Source: Rheinheimera tangshanensis
Lineage (GTDB): Bacteria > Pseudomonadota > Gammaproteobacteria > Enterobacterales > Alteromonadaceae
Reading direction: 5' to 3'
DNA length: 49,162 nucleotides
Assembly (NCBI RefSeq): GCF_014645135.1
Contig: NZ_BMLH01000007.1
Coordinates: forward strand, 1 to 49,162
The translations under genes were made by a program, and so were the position numbers. Shown here one piece after another: positions 37,745 to 47,998 of this stretch. Below the pieces are notes generated by a model. The model saw only the letters and a list, made by a program, of their open reading frames with translations, had not been told where the DNA came from and did not search any database. Numbering within the stretch: position 1 is the stretch's first letter; the number at the start of each line of letters is the position of its first letter.

Positions 37745-38823
37745 CAGCCGTGTACCCGCTCAAATTCTTTCATAAAGGTGACTAACGTTTGTACGCCTTC
37801 TAATGGCATCGCATTGTAGATACTGGCGCGCATACCGCCGACCATACGATGGCCTTTTAATGCCAACAAACCATTGGCTTCGGCTTCGTTGACAAACAAG
37901 TCGTTCAGAGTTTCGTCAGCCAATAAAAACGGCACGTTCATTGATGAACGGAACTGTGGCGCCACGTCATTGCGATAAAAATCGCTTTGGTCGATATAAC
38001 CATACAAGGTTTGTGCTTTGAGGGCATTACGCTGTTGCATCGCCTCAACACCTCCCTGACGTTTCAGCCACTGGAACACCAGTCCTGCCAGATACCAGGC
38101 ATAAGTAGGCGGTGTATTAAACATACTGTCGTTGTCAGCAGCCAAACGATAATCCAGAACGCTCGGAATGCTACTGCCTTTGGCGGGTAACAAGTCTTCA
38201 CGCACTATGGCAAGGGTTAAACCTGAAGGCCCAATATTCTTCTGGGCACCGGCGTAAATCACACCGTACCGGCTGACATCAATCTGACGCGATAAGATGG
38301 TGGATGACAGATCGGCCACTAAAGGCGCTTTGGTGCTGGGTAAGTCGATAAACTCCATGCCATCCACAGTTTCGTTCGGGCAAAAATGCACAAAGCTGGC
38401 GTTGTCATTGAGCTGCCAATCTGAAGCTGGCACTAAAGTACGAAGACCATCTTGCTTAAACTGAATAGTCTGAGCTTTTAACGCGGTGAATTTTTCAGCT
38501 TCTTCAACCGCAGCCTTAGACCAGGCGCCTGAGACTATATAATCTGCACTGACACCGGTTTTGGCTAAATTAAGTGGCACAGCGGAAAACTGACCCCGGC
38601 CGCCACCGTGCATAAACAGCACTTTGTAGTTTGCCGGTATGCTCAGTAAATCGCGCAGGTCCTGCTCTGCCTGAGCCGCAACCTGCATAAAATCTTTGCC
38701 TCTGTGACTCATCTCCATAATGGAGCAGCCGCGACCATGCCAGTTGATCAACTCTTCCTGTGCCTGTTGCATTACTTCCACCGGCAACATAGCCGGGCCA
38801 GCACAAAAGTTATAGGTGGTCAT
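37744..38823 (-). CDS. serC: phosphoserine aminotransferase
   Basis: A 359-residue class-V-type aminotransferase (E. coli 362). The N-terminal [11 protein letters not shown] is diagnostic, and the PLP lysine is in [12 protein letters not shown]. It converts 3-phosphohydroxypyruvate to phosphoserine and also serves in PLP synthesis. It is the first gene of serC-aroA, downstream of gyrA on the same strand but separated by a strong palindromic terminator. A CAGGAG ribosome site precedes the ATG. Confidence 0.96.
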   Translation of the reverse strand: MTTYNFCAGPAMLPVEVMQQAQEELINWHGRGCSIMEMSHRGKDFMQVAAQAEQDLRDLLSIPANYKVLFMHGGGRGQFSAVPLNLAKTGVSADYIVSGAWSKAAVEEAEKFTALKAQTIQFKQDGLRTLVPASDWQLNDNASFVHFCPNETVDGMEFIDLPSTKAPLVADLSSTILSRQIDVSRYGVIYAGAQKNIGPSGLTLAIVREDLLPAKGSSIPSVLDYRLAADNDSMFNTPPTYAWYLAGLVFQWLKRQGGVEAMQQRNALKAQTLYGYIDQSDFYRNDVAPQFRSSMNVPFLLADETLNDLFVNEAEANGLLALKGHRMVGGMRASIYNAMPLEGVQTLVTFMKEFERVHG

Positions 38824-39002
38824 CTCTTGCTCCTGTTACAACGCATTATCGAATGAAAAATAAATTAGAAAACTGATTTTGGTCATCTTTGGATGATCTT
38901 GATTGTTGTGGCCTTGGGTTGTTTATTGAAAAGGTCGACGTCTGGACGGCTCTTTCTAAACAGTCGCTACTTTAGCGCACTTTGCAAAAGACAGAAATAA
39001 AA

Positions 39003-39049
39003 AAGGGGCCAGATCACATTATTTTTTAAGTAATGTGATCTGGCCCCTT
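39003..39049 (-). terminator. perfect long palindrome acting as gyrA terminator (repeat element)
   Basis: GGGGCCAGATCACATTA (39005-39021) and TAATGTGATCTGGCCCC (39031-39047) are exact 17-bp inverted arms, extended to 19 by A/T pairs, around a nine-base loop. In the gyrA direction the stem begins about 11 bp after the stop and ends in TTTTTTATTT, so it has the form of an intrinsic terminator. The unusually long perfect stem suggests a dispersed REP-type repeat. Confidence 0.78.
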
Positions 39050-39059
39050 CTTAACAGTC

Positions 39060-41684
39060 TTACTCTTCTTCGCCGTCCGCTACAGTATCCTCAGTCGGAT
39101 TTTGTGCGGCTAATGCTGCAGCTTCCGCTTCTGCGGCTGCTACTTCTTCCTGATCCTGAATTTCGTCGATGCGTTGTACACCTACTACTTTTTCACCTTC
39201 GATGGTGCGGATCAAAATAACACCAGCAGTGTTACGGCCTACTTGTGAAACTTCGCTGACGCGGGTCCGGACCAGTGTGCCTTTGTCAGAAATCAGCATG
39301 ATTTCATCCAGCGCATTCACTTGGACTGCACCTACCACCAGACCATTACGTTCGGAGACTTTAATCGAGACCACACCTTGAGTCGCACGGCTCTTCTCTG
39401 GGTATTCCTGCAATGCGGTACGTTTACCGTAGCCGTTTTCAGTCACCGTCAGAATAGCGCCTTCGCTCTTCGGAACAATCAAGGACACCACAGAGCCGTT
39501 TTCGCGTAATTTAATACCACGAACACCTGTAGCTCCACGACCCATTGGACGGACCTGATCTTCTTTAAAGCGCACTACTTTACCGTCGTCCGAGAACAAC
39601 ATGATCTGGCTGTTGCCGTCTGTGATATCGACACCAATCAGCTGATCGCCTTCGTTCAGGTTCACAGCGATAATACCGTTGCTACGTGGACGAGAGTATT
39701 CAGTCAGTGAGGTTTTCTTCACAGTACCGTTAGCTGTCGCCATAAACACATACTTGCCTTCTTCGTATTCACGAACCGGCAGAATAGCGGTGATACGCTC
39801 GTTTTCTTCCAGTGGCAGTAAGTTCACTATCGGCTTACCACGCGCCTGACGGGAGGCCAGCGGTAATTGATACACCTTCATCCAGTACAGACGACCACGG
39901 TTAGAGAAACACAGAATCGTATCGTGGGTGCTTGCGATCAGCAACTGGTCAACAAAGTCTTCATCTTTGACTGTAGTTGCCGCTTTACCACGACCACCAC
40001 GACGCTGAGCTTCATAGTCAGACAGAGCCTGGTACTTGGCGTAGCCTAAATGCGATAAAGTCACGACGACGTCTTCTTCGGTGATCAAGTCTTCCATGTT
40101 GATATCCATCGCGTTATCCTGAATTTCGGTACGACGGGCATCACCATATTGGGCTTTGGCAGCTTCTAACTCTTCACAGATCACTTCCATTAAACGCTCC
40201 GGGCTCCCCAGAATGTGTAACAGTTCAGCAATCAGCACTAATAACTCTTTGTACTCGTCCAGAATCTTTTCATGTTCCAGACCCGTCAGTTTGTGTAAAC
40301 GTAAATCAAGGATGGCCTGAGCTTGTTGTTCAGTCAGGAAATACTCGCCATTACGGATACCAAAATGTTCTTCCAGCCACTCAGGACGGGCGGCGTTTTC
40401 ACCGGCACGCTCTAACATGGCGCTAACATCACCTAACTGCCAGCCACGCGCAACTAAACCTTGTTTTGCATCGGCCGGGCTTGATGAGTTTTTGATTAAA
40501 TCAATAATTTCATCAATGTTGGCAAGAGCGATGGCCAAACCTTCTAAGATATGAGCGCGGTCACGGGCTTTACGTAAATCATAGACTGTTCTGCGTGTCA
40601 CCACTTCACGGCGGTGCAACACAAAACATTGCAGCATATGTTTTAAGCCCATCAACTTCGGCTGGCCCTGATCCAGAGCTACCATGTTGATACCAAACAC
40701 AGTTTGCATCTGAGTTTGGGTATACAAGTGGTTGATTAAAACGTCTGACGATTCGCCGCGTTTGACTTCAATGACAATACGCATACCGTCTTTATCAGAC
40801 TCGTCGCGTAATGCTGAAATACCTTCGATGCGTTTTTCTTTGACCAGCTCGGCGATTTTTTCAATCAAACGGGCTTTGTTGACCTGATAAGGAATTTCAT
40901 CGACAACAATAGTCTCACGACCGGTTTTTTCGTCGGTTTCGATATGAGTTCTGGCGCGGATATACACCTTGCCCCGACCAGTACGGTAAGCTTCTTCAAT
41001 GCCACGACGGCCATTGATAATAGCGGCAGTCGGGAAATCTGGTCCTGGCATCAGTTCCATTAACTCAGGAATGCTGATATCCGGATTAGCAATCAAGGCC
41101 AGACAGGCATCAATCACTTCATTTAAATTGTGGGGCGGAATATTGGTCGCCATACCTACTGCAATACCAGAAGAGCCGTTGACCAGCAGGTTTGGGATCT
41201 TCGTTGGTAATACAGCCGGGATCATCTCGGTGCCGTCATAGTTAGGCACATAATCGACTGTTTCTTTGTCCAGATCGGCTAACAGCTCACCGGCAATGCG
41301 CGACATACGCACTTCGGTATAACGCATTGCTGCTGCAGAGTCGCCGTCGACTGAACCGAAGTTACCCTGACCGTCGACCAGCATGTAGCGTAAGGAGAAA
41401 GGCTGGGCCATACGAACTATGGTATCGTACACAGCGCTGTCGCCGTGCGGATGGTATTTACCTATCACGTCACCGACAACACGGGCAGATTTTTTGTAGG
41501 CTTTGTTCCAGTCGTTGCCTAACTCTTTCATCGCAAACAACACGCGACGGTGAACTGGCTTTAAACCGTCCCTTACGTCCGGTAAGGCACGTCCCACAAT
41601 AACGCTCATTGCATAATCGAGATAAGAATTCTTTAATTCTTCTTCGATATTAATGGGAACAATTTCTTTGGCCAAATTTGTCAT
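39060..41684 (-). CDS. gyrA: DNA gyrase subunit A
   Basis: An 874-residue type II topoisomerase subunit (E. coli 875). The active-site Y122 is in [11 protein letters not shown] and the numbering matches E. coli. The quinolone region [13 protein letters not shown] has S83 and D87, the unmutated, sensitive-type residues. The GyrA box QRRGGRGK lies at the start of the C-terminal beta-pinwheel (about 530-845), followed by an acidic tail ending in GEEE. It is transcribed away from ubiG, as in E. coli. A strong palindrome ends the transcript. Confidence 0.97.
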   Translation of the reverse strand: MTNLAKEIVPINIEEELKNSYLDYAMSVIVGRALPDVRDGLKPVHRRVLFAMKELGNDWNKAYKKSARVVGDVIGKYHPHGDSAVYDTIVRMAQPFSLRYMLVDGQGNFGSVDGDSAAAMRYTEVRMSRIAGELLADLDKETVDYVPNYDGTEMIPAVLPTKIPNLLVNGSSGIAVGMATNIPPHNLNEVIDACLALIANPDISIPELMELMPGPDFPTAAIINGRRGIEEAYRTGRGKVYIRARTHIETDEKTGRETIVVDEIPYQVNKARLIEKIAELVKEKRIEGISALRDESDKDGMRIVIEVKRGESSDVLINHLYTQTQMQTVFGINMVALDQGQPKLMGLKHMLQCFVLHRREVVTRRTVYDLRKARDRAHILEGLAIALANIDEIIDLIKNSSSPADAKQGLVARGWQLGDVSAMLERAGENAARPEWLEEHFGIRNGEYFLTEQQAQAILDLRLHKLTGLEHEKILDEYKELLVLIAELLHILGSPERLMEVICEELEAAKAQYGDARRTEIQDNAMDINMEDLITEEDVVVTLSHLGYAKYQALSDYEAQRRGGRGKAATTVKDEDFVDQLLIASTHDTILCFSNRGRLYWMKVYQLPLASRQARGKPIVNLLPLEENERITAILPVREYEEGKYVFMATANGTVKKTSLTEYSRPRSNGIIAVNLNEGDQLIGVDITDGNSQIMLFSDDGKVVRFKEDQVRPMGRGATGVRGIKLRENGSVVSLIVPKSEGAILTVTENGYGKRTALQEYPEKSRATQGVVSIKVSERNGLVVGAVQVNALDEIMLISDKGTLVRTRVSEVSQVGRNTAGVILIRTIEGEKVVGVQRIDEIQDQEEVAAAEAEAAALAAQNPTEDTVADGEEE

Positions 41685-41756
41685 AAAAAGCTTTTTTCCC
41701 TTAAATCAACAAGATACCCGCGTTTTTTACTGTAATGGGTCGCGGGACAAAGGCGG

Positions 41757-41784
41757 ATTCTACCACAGAAAAAATACCTTGCCA
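41757..41784 (-). promoter_or_regulatory. likely gyrA promoter
   Basis: On the minus strand, TGGCAA (41784-41779) and TAGAAT (41762-41757) are 16 bp apart, leaving a leader of about 65 bases before gyrA. The -35 is a fair and the -10 a good match to sigma70. Confidence 0.4.
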
Positions 41785-41807
41785 GTTCTGTTGTGCTTTG
41801 TACAGCA

Positions 41808-41835
41808 TTGCTCAAACAGATCAAGGCCTTATAAT
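41808..41835 (+). promoter_or_regulatory. ubiG promoter with consensus -10
   Basis: TTGCTC (41808-41813), a 16-bp spacer and TATAAT (41830-41835). The predicted start near 41842 leaves only about 8 bases before the first ATG (41850), which favours an internal ATG, such as 41862, as the true ubiG start. Confidence 0.6.
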
Positions 41836-41849
41836 AGCCAAAATTTTAA

Positions 41850-42572
41850 ATGGATATGCTTATGAACCCTGCTTCCAATGTTGATCCGGCCGAAATTGCC
41901 AAGTTTAATGAAATCGCGTCCCGCTGGTGGGATCCAACTGGCGAATTCAAACCATTACACCAATTAAACCCTTGTCGTCTGGCCTTTATCAGCGATCAGG
42001 TGCAAGGCTTATTTGGTAAAAAAGCCGTCGATGTTGGCTGCGGTGGCGGTATTCTGGCTGAGGCGATGGCGAAAGCTGGTGCAGAAGTTACAGGCATTGA
42101 TATGGCCGATGAAGCTTTAACAGTGGCTAAATTACATGCATTGGAGTCTAAGGTCTCAGTTCAGTATCAACAAAGCACAGCGGAAGATTTTGCTGCTGCC
42201 AATCAAGGCAGCTTCGATTTAGTGACCTGTATGGAAATGCTGGAGCATGTGCCAGAGCCAGCTTTTGTAGTGAAGGCTTGTGCTGATTTAGCCAAACCAG
42301 GCGCGACACTGGTGTTTTCGACCTTAAATAAAACCTGGAAAGCTTATCTGATGGCCATAGTTGGCGCTGAGCAAGTCCTCAAACTAGTGCCTAAAGGTAC
42401 GCACGAATTTGAGAAATTTATCCGCCCTTCTGATCTGATGCGTTTTATTGATGATGCAGGTTTACAGCTAGTCGATGCCACAGGCCTCCACTATAACCCT
42501 ATTAATCAGTCTTTCCGCACTGGCCCTGGGCTGGATGTGAATTATTTTGTGGTAGCGAAAAAGCCGGTATGA
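41850..42572 (+). CDS. ubiG: ubiquinone biosynthesis O-methyltransferase
   Basis: A 240-residue class I SAM-dependent methyltransferase (E. coli 240). The SAM motif [18 protein letters not shown] (about 50-67), the acidic D after it in TGIDMADEA and the [14 protein letters not shown] start region are UbiG hallmarks. It carries out both O-methylations in ubiquinone synthesis. Three Met codons (41850, 41856, 41862) are possible; 41862 has a GGA seven bases upstream and is far enough from the promoter, so the protein may be four residues shorter. It overlaps the next gene by 4 bp (ATGA). Confidence 0.95.
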   Translation: MDMLMNPASNVDPAEIAKFNEIASRWWDPTGEFKPLHQLNPCRLAFISDQVQGLFGKKAVDVGCGGGILAEAMAKAGAEVTGIDMADEALTVAKLHALESKVSVQYQQSTAEDFAAANQGSFDLVTCMEMLEHVPEPAFVVKACADLAKPGATLVFSTLNKTWKAYLMAIVGAEQVLKLVPKGTHEFEKFIRPSDLMRFIDDAGLQLVDATGLHYNPINQSFRTGPGLDVNYFVVAKKPV

Positions 42573-43237
42573 ATAAGATACTAACCAAGCCTGCTGCTGT
42601 TTTATTTGATTTAGACGGCACTCTAGTGGATACCGCAGAGGATTTAGGTGCAGCACTGAATTTTGTGCTGCGACAGCATGGTATGGCTGAAAAAAGCTAT
42701 GAAGAATATCGCCCTATGGCCTCTCATGGTGCTAAAGGTTTGCTCCAACTTGGTTTTGGTGAAGCGATAAAAGAGATTGATTTTGGCAAAGCACGCCAAA
42801 GCCTGCTGGATTATTACCACGAGCACAGCGGTGTGCACAGTTGCTTGTTTCCAGGCGCTGAAGAGTTATTCGCGGCACTTCAGGCACGCAACATCCCTTG
42901 GGCCATAGTAACCAATAAACCTTATAAGCTGGCGGCCAAAGTACAACGTCAGTTACCCGCTTTACTTAAAAGCCGTTTGTTAGTAGGCGGCGACAGTCTG
43001 GCACAACGTAAACCCGACCCGACTCCTTTATGGATGACTGCTCACTCTATGCAGGTTCCTGCAAACCAGTGTTGGTATATAGGAGATGCAGAACGAGATA
43101 TAGAAGCAGGACGTCGGGCAGGCATGCAAACCGTGATGTGCGATTTTGGCTATATTGGGCCAGATGATAAAACTGAACTCTGGGGCGCAGATTTACATAT
43201 ATCCCACTTCACAGACCTGATCCAATACCTCGATTAA
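42569..43237 (+). CDS. HAD-family phosphatase, Gph/MupP type
   Basis: A 222-residue HAD-IA phosphatase. Motif I is [14 protein letters not shown], motif II is VTNKP, the conserved Lys lies in [15 protein letters not shown] and motif IV is [12 protein letters not shown]. The family includes phosphoglycolate phosphatase (Gph, about 250 residues in E. coli) and N-acetylmuramic acid-6-phosphate phosphatase (MupP, about 220-226). Length and the ubiG-coupled position match the Pseudomonas ubiG-mupP arrangement, so cell-wall recycling is a real alternative. It overlaps ubiG by four bases and ends before a strong terminator. Confidence 0.88.
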   Translation: MNKILTKPAAVLFDLDGTLVDTAEDLGAALNFVLRQHGMAEKSYEEYRPMASHGAKGLLQLGFGEAIKEIDFGKARQSLLDYYHEHSGVHSCLFPGAEELFAALQARNIPWAIVTNKPYKLAAKVQRQLPALLKSRLLVGGDSLAQRKPDPTPLWMTAHSMQVPANQCWYIGDAERDIEAGRRAGMQTVMCDFGYIGPDDKTELWGADLHISHFTDLIQYLD

Positions 43238-43265
43238 GTTCAGTTTTTTCATATTTTGTTCAATT

Positions 43266-43297
43266 AAAAATCACCTCTTTGCAGGTGATTTTTTTTA
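43266..43297 (+). terminator. Rho-independent terminator after the HAD phosphatase gene
   Basis: AAATCACCT and AGGTGATTT pair around CTTTGC, followed by a T-run, about 30 bp after the stop. The rest of the 370-bp gap up to nrdA holds the nrd promoter. Confidence 0.9.
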
Positions 43298-43433
43298 GTG
43301 ACTTAAATTTTAGCCGAACAGACAAAATAGATTTTTTACTGAAAAACTATTGCTTCCCTGCAGAGGTTTTTAAACGCCTATTTCGCACGTTAGCGGACAC
43401 TAACATGCTGTTTTTTTCGCCCGCTGGCAGGGG

Positions 43434-43497
43434 TTGCAATTGCTATTGATCCACTCTATCTTGTGATCCGTTCTTCTTTCACCCCTAGATGTTGTGT
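43434..43497 (+). promoter_or_regulatory. nrdA promoter with two NrdR-box-like sites
   Basis: TTGCAA (43434-43439), a 17-bp spacer and TATCTT (43457-43462) form a good promoter. CCACTCTATCTTGTGA (43451-43466) overlaps the -10, and CCCCTAGATGTTGTGT (43482-43497) lies 31 bp downstream, centre to centre. Both resemble the NrdR box (acaCwATATwtTGtgt), and the spacing of three helical turns is the usual NrdR tandem arrangement. Confidence 0.6.
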
Positions 43498-43607
43498 CGC
43501 TCTGTTGAGTTCGACCTAATGAAGCCAAAGGCGGGTGAATTCGCTGCACAGCAGAAATTCTGTGCACACAATAATAACAATTGAGATGGAATTTTCGGCG
43601 GAAAAAT

Positions 43608-45893
43608 ATGACTCAAACATTATACGTAACCAAAAGAGATGGTCAGCGCGAACCATTAGACTTAGACAAAATCCACCGTGTGATAGATTGGGCTGCTGAG
43701 GGGTTACAAAACGTATCAGTGTCTCAGGTTGAGTTACGTTCGCACATTCAGTTTTACGACGGCATCAAGACCGCCGACATCCATGAAACCATCATCAAAG
43801 CCGCTGCCGATTTAATCTCAAAAGAGACGCCGGATTATCAATATATGGCTGCTCGCTTGGCTGTATTTCATTTACGTAAAAAAGCCTATGGTCAGTTCGA
43901 GCCACCAAAGCTGTATGATCATGTGGTCAAAATGGTGGAAGAAAAGCGTTATGACGCTCATATTCTGGCTGACTACAGTAAAGAAGAATTAGAGCAGTTA
44001 GATAGTTTCATCGTCCACAGCCGCGATTTAGATTTCAGTTACGCTGCGGTTAAACAGTTAGAAGGTAAATACCTGGTACAAAACCGGGTGACAGGTCAGA
44101 TTTACGAAAGCGCCCAGTTCCTTTACATATTGGTTGCAGCCTGTTTATTTGCGAATTATCCAAAAGATAGCCGCTTGAGCTACGTGCGTCGTTTTTACGA
44201 TGCTGTATCTATGTTTAAGATTTCGTTACCTACACCTATTATGTCCGGTGTACGTACCCCAACCCGTCAGTTCAGCTCTTGTGTGTTGATTGAGTGTGGT
44301 GACAGCTTAGATTCTATTAATGCGACCAGCAGCGCGATCGTGAAATATGTCAGTCAACGTGCCGGTATCGGTATTAATGCAGGCCGTATTCGTGCTTTGG
44401 GTAGTCCTATCCGTAACGGTGAAGCTTTCCATACAGGGTGTATTCCTTTTTACAAGCACTTCCAGACTGCAGTAAAAAGCTGCTCTCAAGGTGGTGTTCG
44501 TGGTGGCGCAGCAACATTGTTTTATCCGCTGTGGCATTTAGAAGTGGAATCCTTACTGGTGCTGAAAAACAACAGGGGTGTGGAAGAAAACCGTGTACGT
44601 CACTTAGATTACGGTGTGCAGTTTAACCGCCTGATGTACACACGCCTGATTAAAGATGAAATGATCACCTTGTTCAGTCCTTCTGACGTACCAGGCTTGT
44701 ATGACGCATTCTTTGAAGATCAGGAAAAGTTTGAAGCGCTCTATGTTCAATACGAAGCAGATGCTTCTATCCGTAAAAAGCGTATTAAAGCGGTTGAGCT
44801 GTTTACCCTCTTTATGCAGGAACGTGCCAGCACAGGTCGTATCTATTTACAGAACGTTGATCATTGCAATACACATAGCCCGTTTAATCCGAAGTTTGCT
44901 GCAGTGCGTCAGAGTAACTTGTGTTTAGAAATTGCGCTGCCAACTAAGCCATTGAATGACATCAACGATCCAAACGGTGAAATAGCTCTTTGTACACTGT
45001 CGGCCTTTAACTTAGGTGCTATTGAACATTTAGATGAGCTGGAAGAATTAGCTGAACTGGCAGTACGTGCTTTAGATAGCTTACTGGATTATCAGGACTA
45101 CCCTATTCTTGCTGCTTACCATGCCAGTATGAACCGCCGTACTTTGGGTATAGGCGTGATTAACTATGCGTATTACCTGGCGAAAAATGGCGTCAAGTAC
45201 TCCGATGGTTCTGCCAATGGCTTAACACACCGTACTTTTGAAGCTATTCAATATTACCTGATGAAAGCCTCGAACAAGCTGGCTCAGGAATTTGGTCCTT
45301 GCCCTAAATTTAACGAAACCACCTATTCAGAAGGCATTATGCCTATTGATACCTATAAAAAGGATCTGGATAAAGTTTGTGCTGAACCATTGCATTATGA
45401 CTGGGACCAGCTGCGTAAAGATGTGGTTGAGCACGGTTTACGTAACTCCACTTTATCTGCCCTGATGCCATCTGAGACCTCTTCGCAAATTTCAAATGCG
45501 ACTAATGGTATTGAACCACCACGTGGTCACATCAGTATAAAGGCGAGTAAAGACGGCATTTTAAAGCAGGTTGTGCCTGAGTATGAGCGCCTGAAAAACC
45601 AGTATGAGTTGTTATGGGATATGCCTAACAACGACGGTTATATCAGCTTAGTGGCTATTATGCAGAAGTTTGTTGATCAGACGATTTCTGCCAATACCAA
45701 CTACGATCCAGGCAAGTTCGAAGGCGGCAAAGTGCCAATGAAGATCTTGTTAAAAGACTTACTGACGGCTTATAAGCTGGGTGTTAAAACCATGTACTAC
45801 CACAACACCCGTGATGGCGCTTCTGATATACAAGAAGACATCAAAGCGACGCCGGAAGACGATGGTTGTGCCGGTGGCGCCTGTAAAATTTAA
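43608..45893 (+). CDS. nrdA: class Ia ribonucleotide reductase large subunit
   Basis: A 761-residue protein, exactly the E. coli length when started at ATG 43608, where GGCGGA provides a ribosome site; the frame is open nine codons further upstream. The N-terminal ATP-cone (about 5-95) gives activity regulation by ATP/dATP. Active-site cysteines are present in FSSCVLIECGD, NLCLEIALPT (with N and E) and IALCTLSAFN. The C-terminal CAGGAC is the redox shuttle pair. It reduces ribonucleoside diphosphates together with NrdB. It is the first gene of nrdA-nrdB-yfaE. Confidence 0.97.
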   Translation: MTQTLYVTKRDGQREPLDLDKIHRVIDWAAEGLQNVSVSQVELRSHIQFYDGIKTADIHETIIKAAADLISKETPDYQYMAARLAVFHLRKKAYGQFEPPKLYDHVVKMVEEKRYDAHILADYSKEELEQLDSFIVHSRDLDFSYAAVKQLEGKYLVQNRVTGQIYESAQFLYILVAACLFANYPKDSRLSYVRRFYDAVSMFKISLPTPIMSGVRTPTRQFSSCVLIECGDSLDSINATSSAIVKYVSQRAGIGINAGRIRALGSPIRNGEAFHTGCIPFYKHFQTAVKSCSQGGVRGGAATLFYPLWHLEVESLLVLKNNRGVEENRVRHLDYGVQFNRLMYTRLIKDEMITLFSPSDVPGLYDAFFEDQEKFEALYVQYEADASIRKKRIKAVELFTLFMQERASTGRIYLQNVDHCNTHSPFNPKFAAVRQSNLCLEIALPTKPLNDINDPNGEIALCTLSAFNLGAIEHLDELEELAELAVRALDSLLDYQDYPILAAYHASMNRRTLGIGVINYAYYLAKNGVKYSDGSANGLTHRTFEAIQYYLMKASNKLAQEFGPCPKFNETTYSEGIMPIDTYKKDLDKVCAEPLHYDWDQLRKDVVEHGLRNSTLSALMPSETSSQISNATNGIEPPRGHISIKASKDGILKQVVPEYERLKNQYELLWDMPNNDGYISLVAIMQKFVDQTISANTNYDPGKFEGGKVPMKILLKDLLTAYKLGVKTMYYHNTRDGASDIQEDIKATPEDDGCAGGACKI

Positions 45894-45898
45894 GTCAG

Positions 45899-45922
45899 GG
45901 GCTGCATTGCAGCCCTCTTTTT
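45899..45922 (+). terminator. terminator-like hairpin between nrdA and nrdB
   Basis: GGGCTGC and GCAGCCC form a perfect 7-bp stem with an ATT loop, followed by TCTTTTT. It starts five bases after the nrdA stop and 35 bp before nrdB, so it could limit read-through or process the mRNA to set subunit levels. Confidence 0.65.
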
Positions 45923-45956
45923 GTATGCATAACAAACAATAAACTGGATGTTGCTG

Positions 45957-47087
45957 ATGAGTTACACCACCTTTAGCCGTACGAACAATGATCAAATGAA
46001 AGAGCCGATGTTTTTCGGCAACCCGGTGAACGTGTCCCGCTATGATCAACAAAAATACGGTATCTTTGAAAAACTGATTGAAAAACAATTGAGCTTTTTC
46101 TGGCGCCCTGAAGAAGTAGATGTCAGTAAAGATCGTATCGATTTTCAGCAGCTGCCCGAACATGAAAAGCATATTTTTATCAGTAACTTAAAGTATCAAA
46201 CTTTACTTGATTCAGTGCAAGGCCGCTCCCCGAACGTAGCTTTGCTACCTATCGTCTCTTTGCCAGAGCTGGAAACCTGGATTGAAACCTGGGCCTTTAG
46301 TGAGACCATCCATAGCCGTAGCTACACTCATATTGTGCGTAACATTACCAATGAACCGCACAAAGTATTTGACGATATATTGCTCAATGAACGCATCATT
46401 GAGCGCGCTGATGATGTTACGCGTTACTATGACGACTTAATTCATTCAGTGAACCTCTATCACTTATGTGGTGAAGGCACTCATGTGGTCGATGGTCAAA
46501 CCCACACTATCAGCTTACGCGATCTGAAACGTAAGCTTTATGTCTGTATTTTGTCAGTCAACGTGCTCGAAGCTATTCGTTTCTATGTCAGCTTTGCCTG
46601 TAGTTTTGCCTTTGCTGAGCGTGAGCTGATGGAAGGCAATGCAAAAATTATCAAACTGATCGCCCGCGATGAAGCTCTGCATTTAACAGGCACTCAGCAT
46701 ATGTTGAATATTATGGCCGCAGGTGAAGACGACCCGGAAATGGCGGAGATAGCGAAAGAGTGCGAAGACGAAGCCTACGCCATATTCCGCAAAGCAGCTG
46801 AGCAAGAAAAAGACTGGGCTGAGTTCTTGTTTAAAGATGGTTCGATGATTGGTTTAAATAAAGATATTTTGTGCCAGTACGTTGAATACATTACCAATAA
46901 CAGAATGCAGGCTGTGGGCTTAAAACCAATTTTTGGCACAACACAAAATCCTATTCCATGGATCAATGCCTGGTTGGTGTCTGATAATGTGCAGGTAGCT
47001 CCGCAGGAATCTGAAATCAGCTCTTATTTAGTCGGTCAAATCGACAACGAAATGGATGGCGCTGACTTCGGCGATTTTGATCTCTAA
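45957..47087 (+). CDS. nrdB: class Ia ribonucleotide reductase small subunit
   Basis: A 376-residue di-iron protein, the same length as E. coli NrdB when started at ATG 45957 (GGA eight bases upstream; an ATG nine bases earlier has no ribosome site). The radical tyrosine is in HSRSYTHI (Y122), and iron ligands lie in [20 protein letters not shown] and [13 protein letters not shown]. It generates the tyrosyl radical used by NrdA. It is followed by a YfaE-type ferredoxin 15 bp after the stop. Confidence 0.97.
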   Translation: MSYTTFSRTNNDQMKEPMFFGNPVNVSRYDQQKYGIFEKLIEKQLSFFWRPEEVDVSKDRIDFQQLPEHEKHIFISNLKYQTLLDSVQGRSPNVALLPIVSLPELETWIETWAFSETIHSRSYTHIVRNITNEPHKVFDDILLNERIIERADDVTRYYDDLIHSVNLYHLCGEGTHVVDGQTHTISLRDLKRKLYVCILSVNVLEAIRFYVSFACSFAFAERELMEGNAKIIKLIARDEALHLTGTQHMLNIMAAGEDDPEMAEIAKECEDEAYAIFRKAAEQEKDWAEFLFKDGSMIGLNKDILCQYVEYITNNRMQAVGLKPIFGTTQNPIPWINAWLVSDNVQVAPQESEISSYLVGQIDNEMDGADFGDFDL

Positions 47088-47102
47088 GCTGCGACTACTG
47101 AT

Positions 47103-47357
47103 ATGGTAAAAGTAGTGGTGAAGGATGTGCTCAGTCTTGAGTTTGAGCCTGAGCAACGCACCCTGCTTGATGCATTGGAGGCGAAACAACAGCAAGTGAA
47201 CTATCAATGTCGTGAAGGGTATTGTGGCGCTTGTCGTTGTAAGTTGTTGTCTGGTTCTGTTAGTTATCTGAATGAACCCTTGGCTTTTGTCCGCAAAGGC
47301 GAAATTTTACCCTGCTGCAGTATTCCCATCACAGATATAGAAATAGAATTGCCCTGA
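47103..47357 (+). CDS. yfaE: YfaE-type 2Fe-2S ferredoxin
   Basis: An 84-residue plant-type ferredoxin (E. coli YfaE 84). The cluster cysteines are in CREGYCGACRC (about 36-46) and the final one in LPCCS (about 71-72). YfaE supplies electrons to rebuild the NrdB di-iron/tyrosyl cofactor. It is 15 bp downstream of nrdB, so it belongs to the same transcript. Its stop lies in a hairpin that probably ends the operon. Confidence 0.93.
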   Translation: MVKVVVKDVLSLEFEPEQRTLLDALEAKQQQVNYQCREGYCGACRCKLLSGSVSYLNEPLAFVRKGEILPCCSIPITDIEIELP

Positions 47358-47380
47358 GTATCGCAAGGATACTACAGGGC
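47351..47380 (+). terminator. hairpin at the end of the nrdAB-yfaE operon
   Basis: GCCCTG.AGTATC and GATACTACAGGGC form a 12-pair stem with a bulge, overlapping the yfaE stop, followed by the weak tail AATTTCTT. Confidence 0.6.
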
Positions 47381-47405
47381 AATTTCTTAGAGGCCAGGTG
47401 TTACA

Positions 47406-47981
47406 TTAAGACTTCTTGATGCCTTCCACGCTCAGATCCAGATGCACAGTGGCAGATGCTGGGCCAAGAATGTTTTTAATAGCGAAATCTTCTAAGTTAA
47501 TGCTGGTTGTGCCAGCAAAACCAGCGCGGTAGCCACCCCATGGATCAGCACCTTCACCCAGCTTAGTGGCGTTAATCACGATTTCTTTCGTCACACCGTT
47601 TAAGGTGAAGTTACCTACTACATCAAAATCAGCACCTGCTTTTGGTACTATCTTTGTACTAACAAAAGTAGCTTTGCTGTTTTTGTCTACGTTGAGGAAA
47701 TCCGGGCTGCGTAAGTGCTTGTCGCGCTCAGCATGGTTAGAATCGATACTTTTAGTATCGATCTCCAGCTGGATTTTAGAGTCTGCTAACTTGGCAGCGT
47801 CATAGCTGAAGTTACCTTTAAAGGTATTAAAGCGGCCATATAACCAGCTGTAGCCTAAGTGGCTGATCTTAAATTGAACAAAAGCGTGCGCGCCTTGGGT
47901 GTCAATCTCGTATTCAGCAGCTTGTAACGCCGGCGCTGCTAACATAGATGCCATCAAACTGGCTACTAATAACTTCTTCAT
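47406..47981 (-). CDS. YceI-family periplasmic protein
   Basis: A 191-residue protein (E. coli YceI 191) with a signal peptide (MKKLLVASLMASMLAAPALQA) and a lipocalin-like beta-barrel. Family members bind isoprenoid chains such as polyprenyl or ubiquinone-8 in a hydrophobic tunnel. Segments like KISHLGYSWLYGRFNTFKG and GVTKEIVINA are typical. The start lies 17 bp after the cytochrome b561 gene on the same strand, the same pairing as E. coli yceJ-yceI, which suggests a quinone-related electron step. Confidence 0.92.
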   Translation of the reverse strand: MKKLLVASLMASMLAAPALQAAEYEIDTQGAHAFVQFKISHLGYSWLYGRFNTFKGNFSYDAAKLADSKIQLEIDTKSIDSNHAERDKHLRSPDFLNVDKNSKATFVSTKIVPKAGADFDVVGNFTLNGVTKEIVINATKLGEGADPWGGYRAGFAGTTSINLEDFAIKNILGPASATVHLDLSVEGIKKS

Positions 47982-47998
47982 TCCAATCTCCTTTTAAA

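Noticed and set aside
39003-39049. attC or CRISPR repeat
   Set aside because: Single copy, perfect uninterrupted stem and terminator tails; it lacks core sites, bulged bases or spacers.
39060-41684. Quinolone-resistance mutation in gyrA
   Set aside because: Residues 83 and 87 are Ser and Asp, the sensitive-type residues.
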